NCBI GenBank assembly: GCA_947475895.1
Contig: CANJMF010000020.1
Location: 1-60,312, forward strand
Length of the DNA stretch: 60,312 nucleotides
Origin: Fidelibacterota bacterium
GTDB lineage: Bacteria > Pseudomonadota > Alphaproteobacteria > Rhodospirillales > Rhodospirillaceae
Direction of reading: 5' to 3'
Shown here: in pieces, positions 60,168 to 60,312 of the stretch
How the letters are laid out: each line of letters starts with the position of its first letter
Numbering within the stretch: position 1 is the first letter of the stretch
Program-made: the position numbers and the translations under genes
Notes under the pieces: generated by a model
Seen by the model: only the letters and a program-made list of their open reading frames with translations
Databases searched by the model: none
What the model was told of the DNA's origin: nothing

Positions 60168-60312
60168 CCGGCCCCCACTGAGTGGTCCGATTGGAATGTT
60201 AGTTTAGAGCATGCGTTTGATCCATCAGTTTTGCCGTTGGCCAGACGATGGCCTCGGGTGCGGGAGGCCGATAACCCAGCGATGAATGCGGACGCACCGT
60301 GTTGTAGTGGCG
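60165..60312 (-). mobile_element. IS3-family insertion sequence, orfB-side end (partial)
   Basis: The end of an insertion sequence running off the right edge. The tip TGACCGGCCCCC, followed at once by ACTGAGTGGTCC, matches the tip at 1-146 (TGATCTGCCCCC ... GTGGTCC) as an imperfect inverted repeat. Both copies have their transposase on the minus strand. The four host bases before the tip are ACCA (60161-60164), unlike GTGA at the other copy, so the two ends are not the two sides of one clean insertion. It interrupts the MshL-like secretin gene. Confidence 0.88.
60199..60312 (-). CDS. IS3-family transposase OrfB, C-terminal fragment
   Basis: The last 37 codons of an IS3-family OrfB (integrase-type, DDE) transposase: RHYNTVRPHSSLGYRPPAPE near the window edge, then AIVWPTAKLMDQTHALN and stop. 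The YN-RPHSSLGY pattern is the standard C-terminus of the family. The catalytic part is outside the window. Confidence 0.93.
   Translation of the reverse strand, partial: RHYNTVRPHSSLGYRPPAPEAIVWPTAKLMDQTHALN

Noticed and set aside
1-60312. Window as a circular plasmid closed by one IS
   Set aside because: Contents are chromosomal core genes, and the bases flanking the two IS ends (GTGA and ACCA) are not a target duplication.
1-60312. CRISPR array or rRNA operon
   Set aside because: No regularly spaced repeats and no rRNA-like segments were found.

Overview
The window is an alphaproteobacterial chromosome segment, probably one assembly contig. It shows three gene orders typical of Alphaproteobacteria: tRNA-Ala(GGC) – FYDLN protein – aroA – cmk – rpsA – ihfB – lapA-like – pyrF – trpFBA – accD – folC; chvI – chvG – hprK – rapZ – EIIA(Man) – HPr – EI – ahcY; and tsaE – amgK – murU – addB – addA – trxA. 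The genus cannot be read from the sequence. Both ends lie inside copies of an IS3-family insertion sequence, in the same orientation but with different flanking bases, so the contig was probably broken at a repeated element.

Layout. (1) 1-146: end of an IS3-family element with the start of orfA. (2) 147-5238: an integrative element lying against the 3' end of tRNA-Ala(GGC). It carries, all on the plus strand, a serine recombinase, an HNH nuclease, an unknown protein, a phage lambda O-like initiator with DnaA boxes inside its own coding sequence, an excisionase-like HTH protein and a tyrosine integrase; the last three overlap by 4 bases each. (3) 5239-17242: housekeeping genes for aromatic amino acids, CTP/UMP, ribosomal protein S1, IHF-beta, tryptophan, fatty acids and folate. 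(4) 17244-22170: accessory genes (TSUP transporter, methyltransferase, conserved hypothetical, two tandem secreted cupins, PP-loop ATPase). (5) 22228-46239: an almost gap-free minus-strand run. Read in its own direction it gives the ChvI/ChvG envelope-stress system, HPr kinase, RapZ, a LuxR-type regulator, a degenerate nucleotide cyclase, the regulatory PTS (EIIA, HPr, EI), AhcY, a degenerate PAS histidine kinase, TsaE, a GNAT enzyme, AmgK/MurU cell-wall recycling, AddAB recombination nuclease, a Rieske oxygenase and thioredoxin. (6) 46384-50863: TPR protein, DNA polymerase I, zinc-finger protein. (7) 51016-55366: orphan ABC ATPase with a lipoprotein lipase, tRNA-Arg(CCG), OGT-like glycosyltransferase. 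(8) 55670-60164: MSHA-type IV pilus genes (MshN-, MshM-, PilD- and MshL-like); the secretin gene is cut by the second IS3 copy, which supplies the stop codon.

Most worth a second look: the lambda O-like gene holding what looks like an origin (inverted DnaA boxes, short repeats, AT-rich stretch); two probable pseudoenzymes within one minus-strand run (a cyclase-like protein lacking metal aspartates and a histidine kinase lacking the phospho-acceptor His and N-box Asn); a near-perfect 32-base palindrome between the LuxR and pseudo-cyclase genes; a 12-base in-frame tandem duplication in rpsA; and the IS-truncated pilus secretin.
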